From Mimachlamys varia (lineage: Eukaryota; Mollusca; Bivalvia; Pectinida; Pectinidae), in contig OX392527.1 in the NCBI GenBank assembly GCA_947623455.1, positions 30,062,201-30,126,200 on the forward strand: a DNA stretch of 64,000 nt, in the 5' to 3' direction. Position 1 is the stretch's first letter, and each line of letters starts with the position of its first letter. Below are positions 10,978 through 25,363 of the stretch, piece after piece. Below the pieces are notes generated by a model. The model did no database searches, was not told where the DNA came from, and worked only from the letters and a program-made list of their open reading frames with translations. A program made the translations under genes and the position numbers.

Positions 10978-13900
10978 AATATATCTACAGGTACCCATTA
11001 TCATACAAGGCTATATCTACAGGTACCCGTTATCATACAAGGCTATATCTACAGGTACCCGTTATCATACAAGGCTATATCTACAGGTACCTGTTATCAT
11101 ACAAGACTATATCTACAGGTACCCGTTATCATACAAGGTTATATCTACAGGTACCCGTTATCATACAAGGCTATATCTACAGGTACCCGTTATCATACAA
11201 GGATATATCTACAGGTACCCGTTATCATACAAGGCTATATCTACAGGTACCCGTTATCATACAAGGCTATATCTACAGGTACCCGTTATCATACATTGCT
11301 ATATCTACAGGTACCCGTTATCATACAAGGCTATATCTACAGGTACCCGTTATCATACAAGGTTATATCTACAGGTACCCGTTATCATACAAGGCTATAT
11401 CTACAGGTACCCGTTATCATACATTGCTATATCTACAGGTACCCATTATCATACAAGGCTATATCTACAGGTACCCGTTATCATACAAGGATATATCTAC
11501 AGGTACCCGTTATCATACAAGGCTATATCTACAGGTACCCGTTATCATACAAGGCTATATCTACAGGTACCCGTTATCATACAAGGCTATATCTACAGGT
11601 ACCGGTTAACATACAAGGCTATATCTACAGGTACCCGTTAACATACAAGGTTATATCTACAGGTACCCGTTATCATACAAGGTTATATCTACAGGTACCC
11701 GTTATCATACAAGGCTATATCTACAGGTACCCGTTAACATACAAGGCTATATCTACAGGTACCCGTTATCATACAAGGTTATATCTACAGGTACCCGTTA
11801 ACATACAAGGTTATATCTACAGGTACCCGTTATCATACAAGGTTATATCTACAGGTACCCGTTATCATACAAGGCTATATCTACAGGTACCCGGTAACAT
11901 ACAAGGCTATATCTACAGGTACCCGTTAACATACAAGGTTATATCTACAGGTACCCGTTATCATACAAGGCTATATCTACAGGTACCCGTTATCATACAA
12001 GGCTATATATACAGGTACCCGTTATCATACAAGGCTATATCTACAGGTACCCGTTATCATACATTGCTATATCAACAGGTACCCGTTATCAGACATTGCT
12101 ATATCTACAGGTACCCGTTATCATACAAGGTTATATCTACAGGTACCCGTTATCATACAAGGCTATATCTACAGGTACCCGTTATCATACAAGGATATAT
12201 CTACAGGTACCCGTTATCATACAAGGTTATATCTACAGGTACCCGTTATCATACAAGGCTATATCTACAGGTACCCATTATCATACATTGCTATATCTAC
12301 AGGTACCTATTATCATACAAGGCTATATCTACAGATATCCGTTATCATACAAGGCTATATCTACAGGTACCCGTTATCATACATTGCTATATCTACAGGT
12401 ACCCGTTATCATACATTGCTATATCTACAGGTACCCGTTATCATACAAGGCTATATCTACAGGTACCCGTTATCATACATTGCTATATCTACAGGTACCT
12501 ATTATCATACAAGGCTATATCTACAGATATCCGTTATCATACAAGGCTATATCTACAGGTACCCGTTATCATACATTGCTATATCTACAGGTACCCATTA
12601 TCATAAAAGGCTATATCTACAGGTACCAATTATCATACAAGGCTATATCTACAGGTACCCGTTATCATACAAGGATATATCTACAGGTACCCGTTATCAT
12701 ACAAGGCTATATCTACAGGTACCCGTTATCATACAAGGCTATATCTACAGGTACCCGTTATCATACAAGGCTATATCTACAGGTACCCGTTAACATACAA
12801 GGCTATATCTACAGGTACCCGTTAACATACAAGGTTATATCTACAGGTACCCGTTATCATACAAGGTTATATCTACAGGTACCCGTTATCATACAAGGCT
12901 ATATCTACAGGTACCCGTTAACATACAAGGCTATATCTACAGGTACCCGTTATCATACAAGGCTATATCTACAGGTACCAATTATCATACAAGGTTATAT
13001 CTACAGGTACCCGTTAACATACAAGGTTATATCTACAGGTACCCGTTATCATACAAGGTTATATCTACAGGTACCCGTTATCATACAAGGCTATATCTAC
13101 AGGTACCCGGTAACATACAAGGCTATATCTACAGGTACCCGTTAACATACAAGGTTATATCTACAGGTACCCGTTATCATACAAGGCTATATCTACAGGT
13201 ACCCGTTATCATACATTGCTATATCAACAGGTACCCGTTATCAGACATTGCTATATCTACAGGTACCCGTTATCATACAAGGATATATCTACAGGTACCC
13301 GTTATCATACAAGGTTATATCTACAGGTACCCGTTATCATACAAGGCTATATCTACAGGTACCCATTATCATACATTGCTATATCTACAGGTACCTATTA
13401 TCATACAAGGCTATATCTACAGATATCCGTTATCATACAAGGCTATATCTACAGGTACCCGTTATCATACATTGCTATATCTACAGGTACCCGTTATCAT
13501 ACATTGCTATATCTACAGGTACCCGTTATCATACAAGGCTATATCTACAGGTACCCGTTATCATACATTGCTATATCTACAGGTACCTATTATCATACAA
13601 GGCTATATCTACAGATATCCGTTATCATACAAGGCTATATCTACAGGTACCCGTTATCATACATTGCTATATCTACAGGTACCCATTATCATAAAAGGCT
13701 ATATCTACAGGTACCAATTATCATACAAGGCTATATCTACAGGTACCCGTTATCATACAAGGATATATCTACAGGTACCCGTTATCATACAAGGCTATAT
13801 CTACAGGTACCCGTTATCATACAAGGCTATATCTACAGGTACCCGTTATCATACAAGGCTATATCTACAGGTACCCGTTAACATACAAGGCTATATCTAC

Positions 13901-14759
13901 AGGTACCCGTTAACATACAAGGTTATATCTACAGGTACCCGTTATCATACAAGGTTATATCTACAGGTACCCGTTATCATACAAGGCTATATCTACAGGT
14001 ACCCGTTAACATACAAGGCTATATCTACAGGTACCCGTTATAATACAAGGCTATATCTACAGGTACCCGTTATCATACATTGCTATATCAACAGGTACCC
14101 GTTATCAGACATTGCTATATCTACAGGTACCCGTTATCATACAAGGATATATCTACAGGTACCCGTTATCATACAAGGTTATATCTACAGGTACCCGTTA
14201 TCATACAAGGCTATATCTACAGGTACCCATTATCATACATTGCTATATCTACAGGTACCTATTATCATACAAGGCTATATCTACAGGTACCCGTTATCAT
14301 ACATTGCTATATCTACAGGTACCCGTTATCATACATTGCTATATCTACAGGTACCCGTTATCATACAAGGCTATATCTACAGGTACCCGTTATCATACAT
14401 TGCTATATCTACAGGTACCTATTATCATACAAGGCTATATCTACAGATATCCGTTATCATACAAGGCTATATCTACAGGTACCCGTTATCATACATTGCT
14501 ATATCTACAGGTACCCATTATCATAAAAGGCTATATCTACAGGTACCAATTATCATACAAGGCTATATCTACAGGTACCCGTTATCATACAAGGATATAT
14601 CTACAGGTACCCGTTATCATACAAGGCTATATCTACAGGTACCCGTTATCATACAAGGCTATATCTACAGGTACCCGTTATCATACAAGGCTATATCTAC
14701 AGGTACCCGTTAACATACAAGGCTATATCTACAGGTACCCGTTAACATACAAGGTTATA

Positions 14760-15698
14760 CAGTTGTGGGATCGCACAACGTTACACGATGTGCGGTGGGC
14801 GCACGATGGGCGAACGGTGTATGCACGATGTGCGAACGATGCGATCCTGGGCGATTATTTCTAACGCACATGTGGGCGCACGATAGACTAACATTGTGCG
14901 ATGACAATCGTGGTTGATGTATATTTAGAAATGGTTTAACAATATATACGGTTTCGCGCTAGTTGTTTTAAACATATTTTTATATTGTAACTATTTACAT
15001 TCGCTGATAGTTCTATCTATATATTTCTAAAAATTAATAATAGTCTTTCTGTAGTTTTAGAAACAAACCAAATAGACACATGTATGTAAACTTTCAACTC
15101 ATATTGACAAGTTCTCATTCAAGTAAATATTGCCAGTTTTACAAAGTTATAAACTGTACCTGTACATGGCCAATATATGTAGATATCTCTGGCCCGGGGC
15201 ACTTACAACACTCGCCTAGGTGTGAAAACACAGGTAAAGTGTTGGGGAGGGGAGGGTTTTTCAAATAACTGATTAAAAGAGTCCAGTTTGTTTTCATAAC
15301 GGTCGTTCGGTAATGGCTGTCGTAGCGTATCGCCGCACACGGGACATGTAAAACTCCGGCATGCTATTTACATATTCTGATACCTGGTAGCTTAACCCAC
15401 ACTTGGCTGTCTTATGATCACTGTAATACTGTTTACTGTATATTGTTAAATTGACATAATCCCAATAAATATGATGCGAATTTAAATAGTTTTTGGTCAA
15501 GAGGGTTCCATATGTTTTTCATTCCGTAATATGTATAGACCAATTGTACCAAATCGTGCGTGTGTGCGATTTAATCGCACACATAAACGCATGATCTTTA
15601 GATCGCCCGGTTGTGCGCACCATGGGCGAACGATGTGTGCACGATGTATGCACGATACACGCACGCAGTGTTTGGTGCGTTGTGCGATACCACAACTG
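14760..15698 (+). mobile_element. Non-autonomous Tc1-like element, copy A (939 bp)
   Basis: The element begins CAGTTGTGGGATCGCACAAC and ends as the inverse, with one mismatch in about 21 terminal bases. It is flanked by TA on both sides (14758-14759 and 15699-15700). Removing the element plus one TA restores the satellite sequence exactly (GGTTATATCTACAGG). The TA duplication and CAG...CTG ends fit the Tc1/mariner superfamily. Subterminal regions are rich in GCACGATGTRTGC-like words on both sides, possibly transposase-binding repeats. Internal open frames (62 codons at 15080-15268, 68 codons at 15294-15500 on the minus strand) show no transposase motifs. The empty site is intact in satellite paralogues at 12838 and 13926. 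Confidence 0.9.
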
Positions 15699-16859
15699 TA
15701 TCTACAGGTACCCGTTATCATACAAGGTTATATCTACAGGTACCCGTTATCATACAAGGCTATATCTACAGGTACCCGTTAACATACAAGGCTATATCTA
15801 CAGGTACCCGTTATCATACAAGGCTATATCTACAGGTACCAATTATCATACAAGGTTATATCTACAGGTACCCGTTAACATACAAGGTTATATCTACAGG
15901 TACCCGTTATCATACAAGGTTATATCTACAGGTACCCGTTATCATACAAGGCTATATCTACAGGTACCCGGTAACATACAAGGCTATATCTACAGGTTTC
16001 CGTTAACATACAAGGTTATATCTACAGGTACCCGTTATCATACAAGGCTATATCTACAGGTACCCGTTATCATACATTGCTATATCAACAGGTACCCGTT
16101 ATCAGACATTGCTATATCTACAGGTACCCGTTATCATACATTGCTATATCAACAGGTACCCGTTATCATACATTGCTATATCAACAGGTACCCGTTATCA
16201 TACAAGGCTATATCTACAGGTACCCGTTATCATACATTGCTATATCAACAGGTACCCGTTATCATACAAGGCTATATCTACAGGTACCCGTTATCATACA
16301 TTGCTATATCAACAGGTACCCGTTATCATAAAAGGCTATATCTACAGGTACCCGTTATCATACAAGGATATATCTACAGGTACCCGTTATCATACAAGGT
16401 TATATCTACAGGTACCCGTTATCATACAAGGCTATATCTACAGGTACCCGTTATCATACAAGGCTATATCTACAGGTACCCGTTATCATACATTGCTATA
16501 TCTACAGGTACCCGTTATCATACAAGGCTATATCTACAGATACCCGTTAACATACAAGGCTATATCTACAGGTACCCGTTATCATACATTGCTATATCAA
16601 CAGGTACCCGTTATCATACAAGGCTATATCTACAGGTACCCGTTATCATACAAGGCTATATCTCCATGTACCCGTTATCATACAAGGCTATATCTACAGG
16701 TACCCGTTATCATACAAGGCTATATCTACAGGTACCTGTTATCATACAAGGTTATATCTACAGGTACCCGTTAACATACAAGGCTTTATCTACAGGTACC
16801 CGTTACCATACAAGGCTATATCTACAGGTACCTGTTATCATACAAGGCTATATCTACAG

Positions 16860-18760
16860 GTACCTGTTATCATACATTGCTATATCAACAGGTAGCCGTT
16901 ATCATACATTGCTATATATACAGGTACCCGTTATCATACAAGGTTATATCTACAGGTACCCGTTATCATACAAGGCTATATCTACAGGTACCCGTTATCA
17001 TACGAGGCTATATCTACAGGTACCTGTTATCATACAAGGTTATATCTACAGGTACCCGTTAACATACAAGGCTTTATCTACAGGTACCCGTTATCATACA
17101 AGGCTATATCTACAGGTACCCGTTATCATACAAGGCTATATCTACAGGTACCCGTTATCATACAAGGCTATATCTACAGGTATCCGTTATCATACATTGC
17201 TATATCTACAGGTACCCGTTATCATACAAGGATATATCTACAGGTACCCGTTAACATACAAGGCTATATCTACATGTACCTGTTATCATACAAGGATATA
17301 TCTACAGGTACCCGTTAACATACAAGGCTATATCTACATGTACCCGTTATCATACAAGGTTATATCTACAGGTACCCGTTAACATACAAGGCTTTATCTA
17401 CAGGTACCCGTTATCATACATTGCTATATCAACAGGTACCCGTTATCATACAAGGCTATATCTACAGGTACCCGTTATCATACAATTCTATATCTACAGG
17501 TACCCGTTATCATACAAGGCTATATCTACAGGTACCCGTTATCATACAAGGCTATATCTACAGGTACCCGTTAACATACAAGGCTATATCTACAGGTACC
17601 TGTTATCATACAAGGCTATATCTACAGGTACCCGTTATCATACAAGGCTATATCTACAGGTACCCGTTATCATACAATGCTATATCTACAGGTACCTGTT
17701 ATCATACAAGGCTATATCTACAGGTACCCGTTATCATACAATGCTATATCTACAGGTACCTGTCATCATACATTGCTATATCTACAGGTACCCGTTATCA
17801 TACAAGGTTATATCTACAGGTACCCGTTATCATACAAGGCTATATCTACAGGTACCCGTTATCATACAAGGCTATATCTACAGGTACCCGTTATCATACA
17901 AGGCTATATCTACAGGTACCCGTTATCATACATTGCTATATCTACAGGTACCCGTTATCATACAAGGCTATATCTACAGGTACCCGTTATCATACAAGGC
18001 TATATCTACAGGTACCCGTTATCATACAAGGCTATATCTACAGGTACCCGTTATCATACATTGCTATATCTACAGGTACCCGTTATCATACAAGGCTATA
18101 TCTACAGGTACCCGTTATCATACAAGACTATATCTACAGGTACCCGTTATCATACAAGGTTATATCTACAGGTACCCATTATCATACAAGGTTATATCTA
18201 CAGGTACCCGTTAACATACAAGGCTATATCTACAGGTACCCGTTATCATACAAGGCTATATCTACAGGTACCCGTTATCATACAAGGCTATATCTACAGG
18301 TACCCGTTATCATACAAGGCTATATCTACAGGTACCCGTTATCATACAAGGCTATATCTACAGGTACCCGTTATCATACAAGGCTATATCTACAGGTACC
18401 CGTTATCATACAAGGCTATATCTACAGGTACCCGTTATCATACAAGGCTATATCTACAGGTACCCGTTATCATACAAGGCTATATCTACAGGTACCCGTT
18501 AACATACAAGGCTATATCTACAGGTATCCATTATCATACAAGGCTATATCTACAGGTACCCGTTATCATACATTGCTATATCTACAGGTACCCGTTATCA
18601 TACAAGGCTATATCTACAGGTACCCGTTATCATACAAGGATATATCTACAGGTACATGTTATCATACAAGGCTATATGTACAGGTACCCGTTATCATACA
18701 AGGCTATATCTACAGGTACCCGTTATCATACAAGGCTATATCTACAGGTACCCGTTATCA
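16860..18760. repeat. Higher-order satellite block, source copy of a 2.6-kb duplication
   Basis: Distinctive variant units, such as GGTAGCCGTTATC near 16892, CAATTCTATATC near 17484 and TGTCATCATACATTGC at 17761, recur exactly 2601 bp downstream (19493, 20085 and 20362). The correspondence continues to 18761 with the offset reduced to 2550 bp, because the downstream copy lost 51 bp near 20805. The block is therefore a recent duplication within the satellite and not independent amplification. Confidence 0.85.
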
Positions 18761-18771
18761 TACATTATGTA
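18761..18771. other. Probable excision footprint (TA-CATTATG-TA)
   Basis: The satellite reads GTTATCA-TA-CATTATG-TA-CAATGC where a normal unit reads GTTATCATACAATGC, a net gain of 9 bp. The left and right flanks are paralogous to those of copy B (offsets 2550 and 3482 bp). CA and TG match the outermost two bases at each end of the element, with TTA as filler. This is what end joining after Tc1-type excision would leave. Confidence 0.75.
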
Positions 18772-19460
18772 CAATGCTATATCTACAGGTACCCGTTATC
18801 ATACATTGCTATATCAACAGGTACCCGTTATCATACAAGGTTATATCTACAGGTACCCGTTAACATACAAGGCTATATCTACAGGTACCCGTTATCATAC
18901 AAGGCTATATCTACAGGTACCCGTTATCATACAAGGCTATATCTACAGGTACCCGTTATCATACAATGCTATATCTACAGGTACCCGTTATCATACAATG
19001 CTATATCTACAGGTACCCGTTATCATACATTGCTATATCTACAGGTACCCATTATCATACATTGCTATATCTACAGGTACCCATTATCATACAAGGCTAT
19101 ATCTACAGGTACCCGTTATCATACAAGGCTATATCTACAGGTACCCGTTATCATACAAGGATATATCTACAGGTACCCGTTATCATACAATGCTATATCT
19201 ACAGGTACCCATTATCATACAAGGCTATATCTACATGTACCCGTTAACATACAATGCTATATCTACAGGTACCCGTTATCATACAAGGATATATCTACAG
19301 GTACCCGTTATCATACATTGCTATATCAACAGGTACCCGTTATCATACAAGGCTATATCTACAGGTACCCGTTAACATACAAGGCTTTATCTACAGGTAC
19401 CCGTTATCATACAAGGCTATATCTACAGGTACCTGTTATCATACAAGGCTATATCTACAG

Positions 19461-21310
19461 GTACCTGTTATCATACATTGCTATATCAACAGGTAGCCGT
19501 TATCATACATTGCTATATATACAGGTACCCGTTATCATACAAGGTTATATCTACAGGTACCCGTTATCATACAAGGCTATATCTACAGGTACCCGTTATC
19601 ATACAAGGCTATATCTACAGGTACCTGTTATCATACAAGGTTATATCTACAGGTACCCGTTAACATACAAGGCTTTATCTACAGGTACCCGTTATCATAC
19701 AAGGCTATATCTACAGGTACCCGTTATCATACAAGGCTATATCTACAGGTACCCGTTATCATACAAGGCTATATCTACAGGTATCCGTTATCATACATTG
19801 CTATATCTACAGGTACCCGTTATCATACAAGGATATATCTACAGGTACCCGTTAACATACAAGGCTATATCTACATGTACCTGTTATCATACAAGGATAT
19901 ATCTACAGGTACCCGTTAACATACAAGGCTATATCTACATGTACCCGTTATCATACAAGGTTATATCTACAGGTACCCGTTAACATACAAGGCTTTATCT
20001 ACAGGTACCCGTTATCATACATTGCTATATCAACAGGTACCCGTTATCATACAAGGCTATATCTACAGGTACCCGTTATCATACAATTCTATATCTACAG
20101 GTACCCGTTATCATACAAGGCTATATCTACAGGTACCCGTTATCATACAAGGCTATATCTACAGGTACCCGTTAACATACAAGGCTATATCTACAGGTAC
20201 CTGTTATCATACAAGGCTATATCTACAGGTACCCGTTATCATACAAGGCTATATCTACAGGTACCCGTTATCATACAATGCTATATCTACAGGTACCTGT
20301 TATCATACAAGGCTATATCTACAGGTACCCGTTATCATACAATGCTATATCTACAGGTACCTGTCATCATACATTGCTATATCTACAGGTACCCGTTATC
20401 ATACAAGGTTATATCTACAGGTACCCGTTATCATACAAGGCTATATCTACAGGTACCCGTTATCATACAAGGCTATATCTACAGGTACCCGTTATCATAC
20501 AAGGCTATATCTACAGGTACCCGTTATCATACATTGCTATATCTACAGGTACCCGTTATCATACAAGGCTATATCTACAGGTACCCGTTATCATACAAGG
20601 CTATATCTACAGGTACCCGTTATCATACAAGGCTATATCTACAGGTACCCGTTATCATACATTGCTATATCTACAGGTACCCGTTATCATACAAGGCTAT
20701 ATCTACAGGTACCCGTTATCATACAAGACTATATCTACAGGTACCCGTTATCATACAAGGTTATATCTACAGGTACCCATTATCATACAAGGTTATATCT
20801 ACAGGCGATATCTACAGGTACCCGTTATCATACAAGGCTATATCTACAGGTACCCGTTATCATACAAGGCTATATCTACAGGTACCCGTTATCATACAAG
20901 GCTATATCTACAGGTACCCGTTATCATACAAGGCTATATCTACAGGTACCCGTTATCATACAAGGCTATATCTACAGGTACCCGTTATCATACAAGGCTA
21001 TATCTACAGGTACCCGTTATCATACAAGGCTATATCTACAGGTACCCGTTAACATACAAGGCTATATCTACAGGTATCCATTATCATACAAGGCTATATC
21101 TACAGGTACCCGTTATCATACATTGCTATATCTACAGGTACCCGTTATCATACAAGGCTATATCTACAGGTACCCGTTATCATACAAGGATATATCTACA
21201 GGTACATGTTATCATACAAGGCTATATGTACAGGTACCCGTTATCATACAAGGCTATATCTACAGGTACCCGTTATCATACAAGGCTATATCTACAGGTA
21301 CCCGTTATCA
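19461..21310. repeat. Higher-order satellite block, duplicate copy with a 51-bp deletion
   Basis: This is the paralogue of about 16860-18760. A unit fusion at about 20805 (CTACAGGCGATATCTACAGG) marks a 51-bp deletion. It ends exactly at the insertion of transposon copy B: position 21311 corresponds to 18761 in the source copy, where a 9-bp footprint-like insertion is found instead. Confidence 0.8.
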
Positions 21311-21312
21311 TA

Positions 21313-22251
21313 CAGTTGTGGTATCGCACAACGCACCAAACACTGCGTGCGTGTATCGTGCATACATCGTGCACACATCGTTCGCCCATGGTGCGCACAA
21401 CCGGGCGATCTAAAGATCATGCGTTTATGTGTGCGATTAAATCGCACACACGCACGATTTGGTACAATTGGTCTATACATATTACGGAATGAAAAACATA
21501 TGGAACCCTCTTGACCAAAAACTATTTAAATTCGCATCATATTTATTGGGATTATGTCAATTTAACAATATACAGTAAACAGTATTACAGTGATCATAAG
21601 ACAGCCAAGTGTGGGTTAAGCTACCAGGTATCAGAATATGTAAATAGCATGCCGGAGTTTTACATGTCCCGTGTGCGGCGATACGCTACGACAGCCATTA
21701 CCGAACGACCGTTATGAAAACAAACTGGACTCTTTTAATCAGTTATTTGAAAAACCCTCCCCTCCCCAACACTTTACCTGTGTTTTCACACCTAGGCGAG
21801 TGTTGTAAGTGCCCCGGGCCAGAGATATCTACATATATTGGCCATGTACAGGTACAGTTTATAACTTTGTAAAACTGGCAATATTTACTTGAATGAGAAC
21901 TTGTCAATATGAGTTGAAAGTTTACATACATGTGTCTATTTGGTTTGTTTCTAAAACTACAGAAAGACTATTATTAATTTTTAGAAATATATAGATAGAA
22001 CTATCAGCGAATGTAAATAGTTACAATATAAAAATATGTTTAAAACAACTAGCGCGAAACCGTATATATTGTTAAACCATTTCTAAATATACATCAACCA
22101 CGATTGTCATCGCACAATGTTAGTCTATCGTGCGCCCACATGTGCGTTAGAAATAATCGCCCAGGATCGCATCGTTCGCACATCGTGCATACACCGTTCG
22201 CCCATCGTGCGCCCACCGCACATCGTGTAACGTTGTGCGATCCCACAACTG
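21313..22251 (-). mobile_element. Non-autonomous Tc1-like element, copy B (939 bp, inverted)
   Basis: The same length as copy A, in reverse orientation. Every segment compared was identical: both ends, about 170 bp of the subterminal region, and the two internal open frames. It is flanked by TA at 21311-21312 and 22252-22253. Removing it with one TA restores GTTATCATACAATGCTATATC. It sits at a different phase of the 32-bp unit from copy A, so the two are separate insertions and not one element inverted in place. Lack of divergence points to very recent transposition. It needs a transposase supplied from elsewhere. Confidence 0.9.
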
Positions 22252-25200
22252 TACAATGCTATATCTACAGGTACCCGTTATCATACATTGCTATATCAAC
22301 AGGTACCCGTTATCATACAAGGTTATATCTACAGGTACCCGTTAACATACAAGGCTATATCTACAGGTACCCGTTATCATACAAGGCTATATCTACAGGT
22401 ACCCGTTATCATACAAGGCTATATCTACAGGTACCCGTTATCATACAATGCTATATCTACAGGTACCCGTTATCATACAATGCTATATCTACAGGTACCC
22501 GTTATCATACATTGCTATATCTACAGGTACCCATTATCATACATTGTTATATCTACAGGTACCCATTATCATACAAGGCTATATCTACAGGTACCCGTTA
22601 TCATACAAGGCTATATCTACAGGTACCCGTTATCATACAAGGATATATCTACAGGTACCCGTTATCATACAATGCTATATCTACAGGTACCCATTATCAT
22701 ACAAGGCTATATCTACATGTACCCGTTAACATACAATGCTATATCTACAGGTACCCGTTATCATACAAGGATATATCTACAGGTACCCGTTATCATACAT
22801 TGCTATATCAACAGGTACCCGTTATCATACAAGGCTATATCTACAGGTACCCGTTATCATACAATGCTATATCTACAGGTACCCGTTATCATACAATGCT
22901 ATATCTACAGGTACCCGTTATCATACAAGGATATATCTACAGGTACCCGTTATCATACAATGCTATATCTACAGGTACCCGTTATCATACATTGCTATAT
23001 CTACAGGTACCCGTTATCATACAAGGATATATCTACAGGTACCCGTTATCATACAATGCTATATCTACAGGTACCCGTTATCATACAATGCTATATCTAC
23101 AGGTATCCGTTATCATACAAGGTTATATATACAGGTACCCGTTATCATACATTGCTATATCTACAGGTACCCGTTATCATACAATGCTATATCTACAGGT
23201 ACCCGTTATCATACAAGGCTATATCTACAGGTACCCGTTATCATACAAGGATATATCTACAGGTACCCATTATCATACAAGGTTATATCTACAGGTACCC
23301 GTTATCATACAAGGCTATATCTACAGGTACCCGTTATCATACAAGGCTATATCTACAGGTACCCGTTATCATACAAGGATATATCTACAGGTACCCGTTA
23401 TCATACAAGGCTATATCTACAGGTACCCGTTATCATACAAGGATATATCTACAGGTACCCGTTATCATACAAGGCTATATCTACAGGTACCCGTTATCAT
23501 ACAAGGCTATATCTACAGGTACCCGTTATCATACAAGGCTATATCTACAGGTACCCGTTATCATACAAGGATATATCTACAGGTACCCGTTATCATACAA
23601 GGCTATATCTACAGGTACTTGTTATCATACAATGCTATATCTACAGGTACCTGTTATCATACAAGGTTATATCTACAGGTATCCATTATCATACAAGGCT
23701 ATATCTACAGGTACCCGTTATCATACAAGGATATATCTACAGGTACATGTTATCATACAAGGCTATATGTACAGGTACCCGTTATCATACAAGGTTATAT
23801 CTACAGGTATCCGTTATCATACAAGGCTATATCTACAGGTACCCGTTATCATACAAGGCTATATCAACAGGTACCCGTTATCATACAAGGCTATATCTAC
23901 AGGTACCCGTTATCATACAAGGCTATATCTACAGGTACCCGTTATCATACAAGGTTATATCTACAGGTATCCGTTATCATACAAGGCTATATCTACAGGT
24001 ACCCGTTATCATACAAGGCTATATCTACAGGTACCCGTTAACATACAAGGATATATCTACAGGTACCCGTTAACATACAAGGCTATATCTACATGTACCC
24101 GTTATCATACAAGGCTATATCTACAGGTACCCGTTAACATACAAGGCTTTATCTACAGGTACCCGTTATCATACATTGCTATATCAACAGGTACCCGTTA
24201 TCATACAAGGCTATATCTACAGGTACCTGTTATCATACAAGGCTATATCTACAGGTACCTGTTATCATACAAGGCTATATCTACAGGTACCCGTTATCAT
24301 ACAATGCTATATCTACAGGTACCTGTCATCATACATTGCTATATCTACAGGTACCCGTTATCATACAAGGTTATATCTACAGGTACCCGTTATCATACAA
24401 GGCTATATCTACAGGTACCCGTTATCATACAAGGCTATATCTACAGGTACCCGTTATCATACAAGGCTATATCTACAGGTACCCGTTATCATACATTGTT
24501 ATATCTACAGGTACCCGTTATCATACAAGGCTATATCTACAGGTACCCGTTATCATACAAGGCTATATCTACAGGTACCCGTTATCATACAAGGCTATAT
24601 CTACAGGTACCCGTTATCATACATTGCTATATCTACAGGTACCCGTTATCATACAAGGCTATATCTACAGGTACCCGTTATCATACAAGACTATATCTAC
24701 AGGTACCCGTTATCATACAAGGTTATATCTACAGGTACCCATTATCATACAAGGTTATATCTACAGGTACCCGTTAACATACAAGGCTATATCTACAGGT
24801 ACCCGTTATCATACAAGGCTATATCTACAGGTACCCGTTATCATACAAGGCTATATCTACAGGTACCCGTTATCATACAAGGCTATATCTACAGGTACCC
24901 GTTATCATACAAGGCTATATCTACAGGTACCCGTTATCATACAAGGCTATATCTACAGGTACCCGTTATCATACAAGGCTATATCTACAGGTACCCGTTA
25001 TCATACAAGGCTATATCTACAGGTACCCGTTATCATACAAGGCTATATCTACAGGTACCCGTTATCATACAAGGCTATATCTACAGGTACCCGTTATCAT
25101 ACAAGGCTATATCTACAGGTACCCGTTATCATACAAGGCTATATCTACAGGTACCCGTTATCATACAAGGCTATATCTACAGGTACCCGTTATCATACAA

Positions 25201-25355
25201 GGATATATCTACAGGTACCTGTTATCATACAAGGATATATCTACAGGTACCCATTATCATACAAGGCTATATCTACAGGTACCCGTTATCATACAAGGCT
25301 ATATCTACAGGTACCCGTTATCATACAAGGCTATATCTACAGGTACCCGTTATCA

Positions 25356-25363
25356 TACATGTA
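25356..25363. other. Probable excision footprint (TA-CATG-TA)
   Basis: The satellite reads GTTATCA-TA-CATG-TA-CAATGC, a net gain of 6 bp over the normal unit. The right flank is paralogous to that of copy B at an offset of 3110 bp. CATG is the two outer bases of each element end joined together, the simplest product expected from a transposase cutting with a 2-nt stagger. Confidence 0.8.

Noticed and set aside
14760..22251. A single large composite element or inversion between the two 939-bp copies
   Set aside because: The satellite runs in the same orientation outside and between the copies, and each copy has its own TA target at a different unit phase, so they are two insertions.
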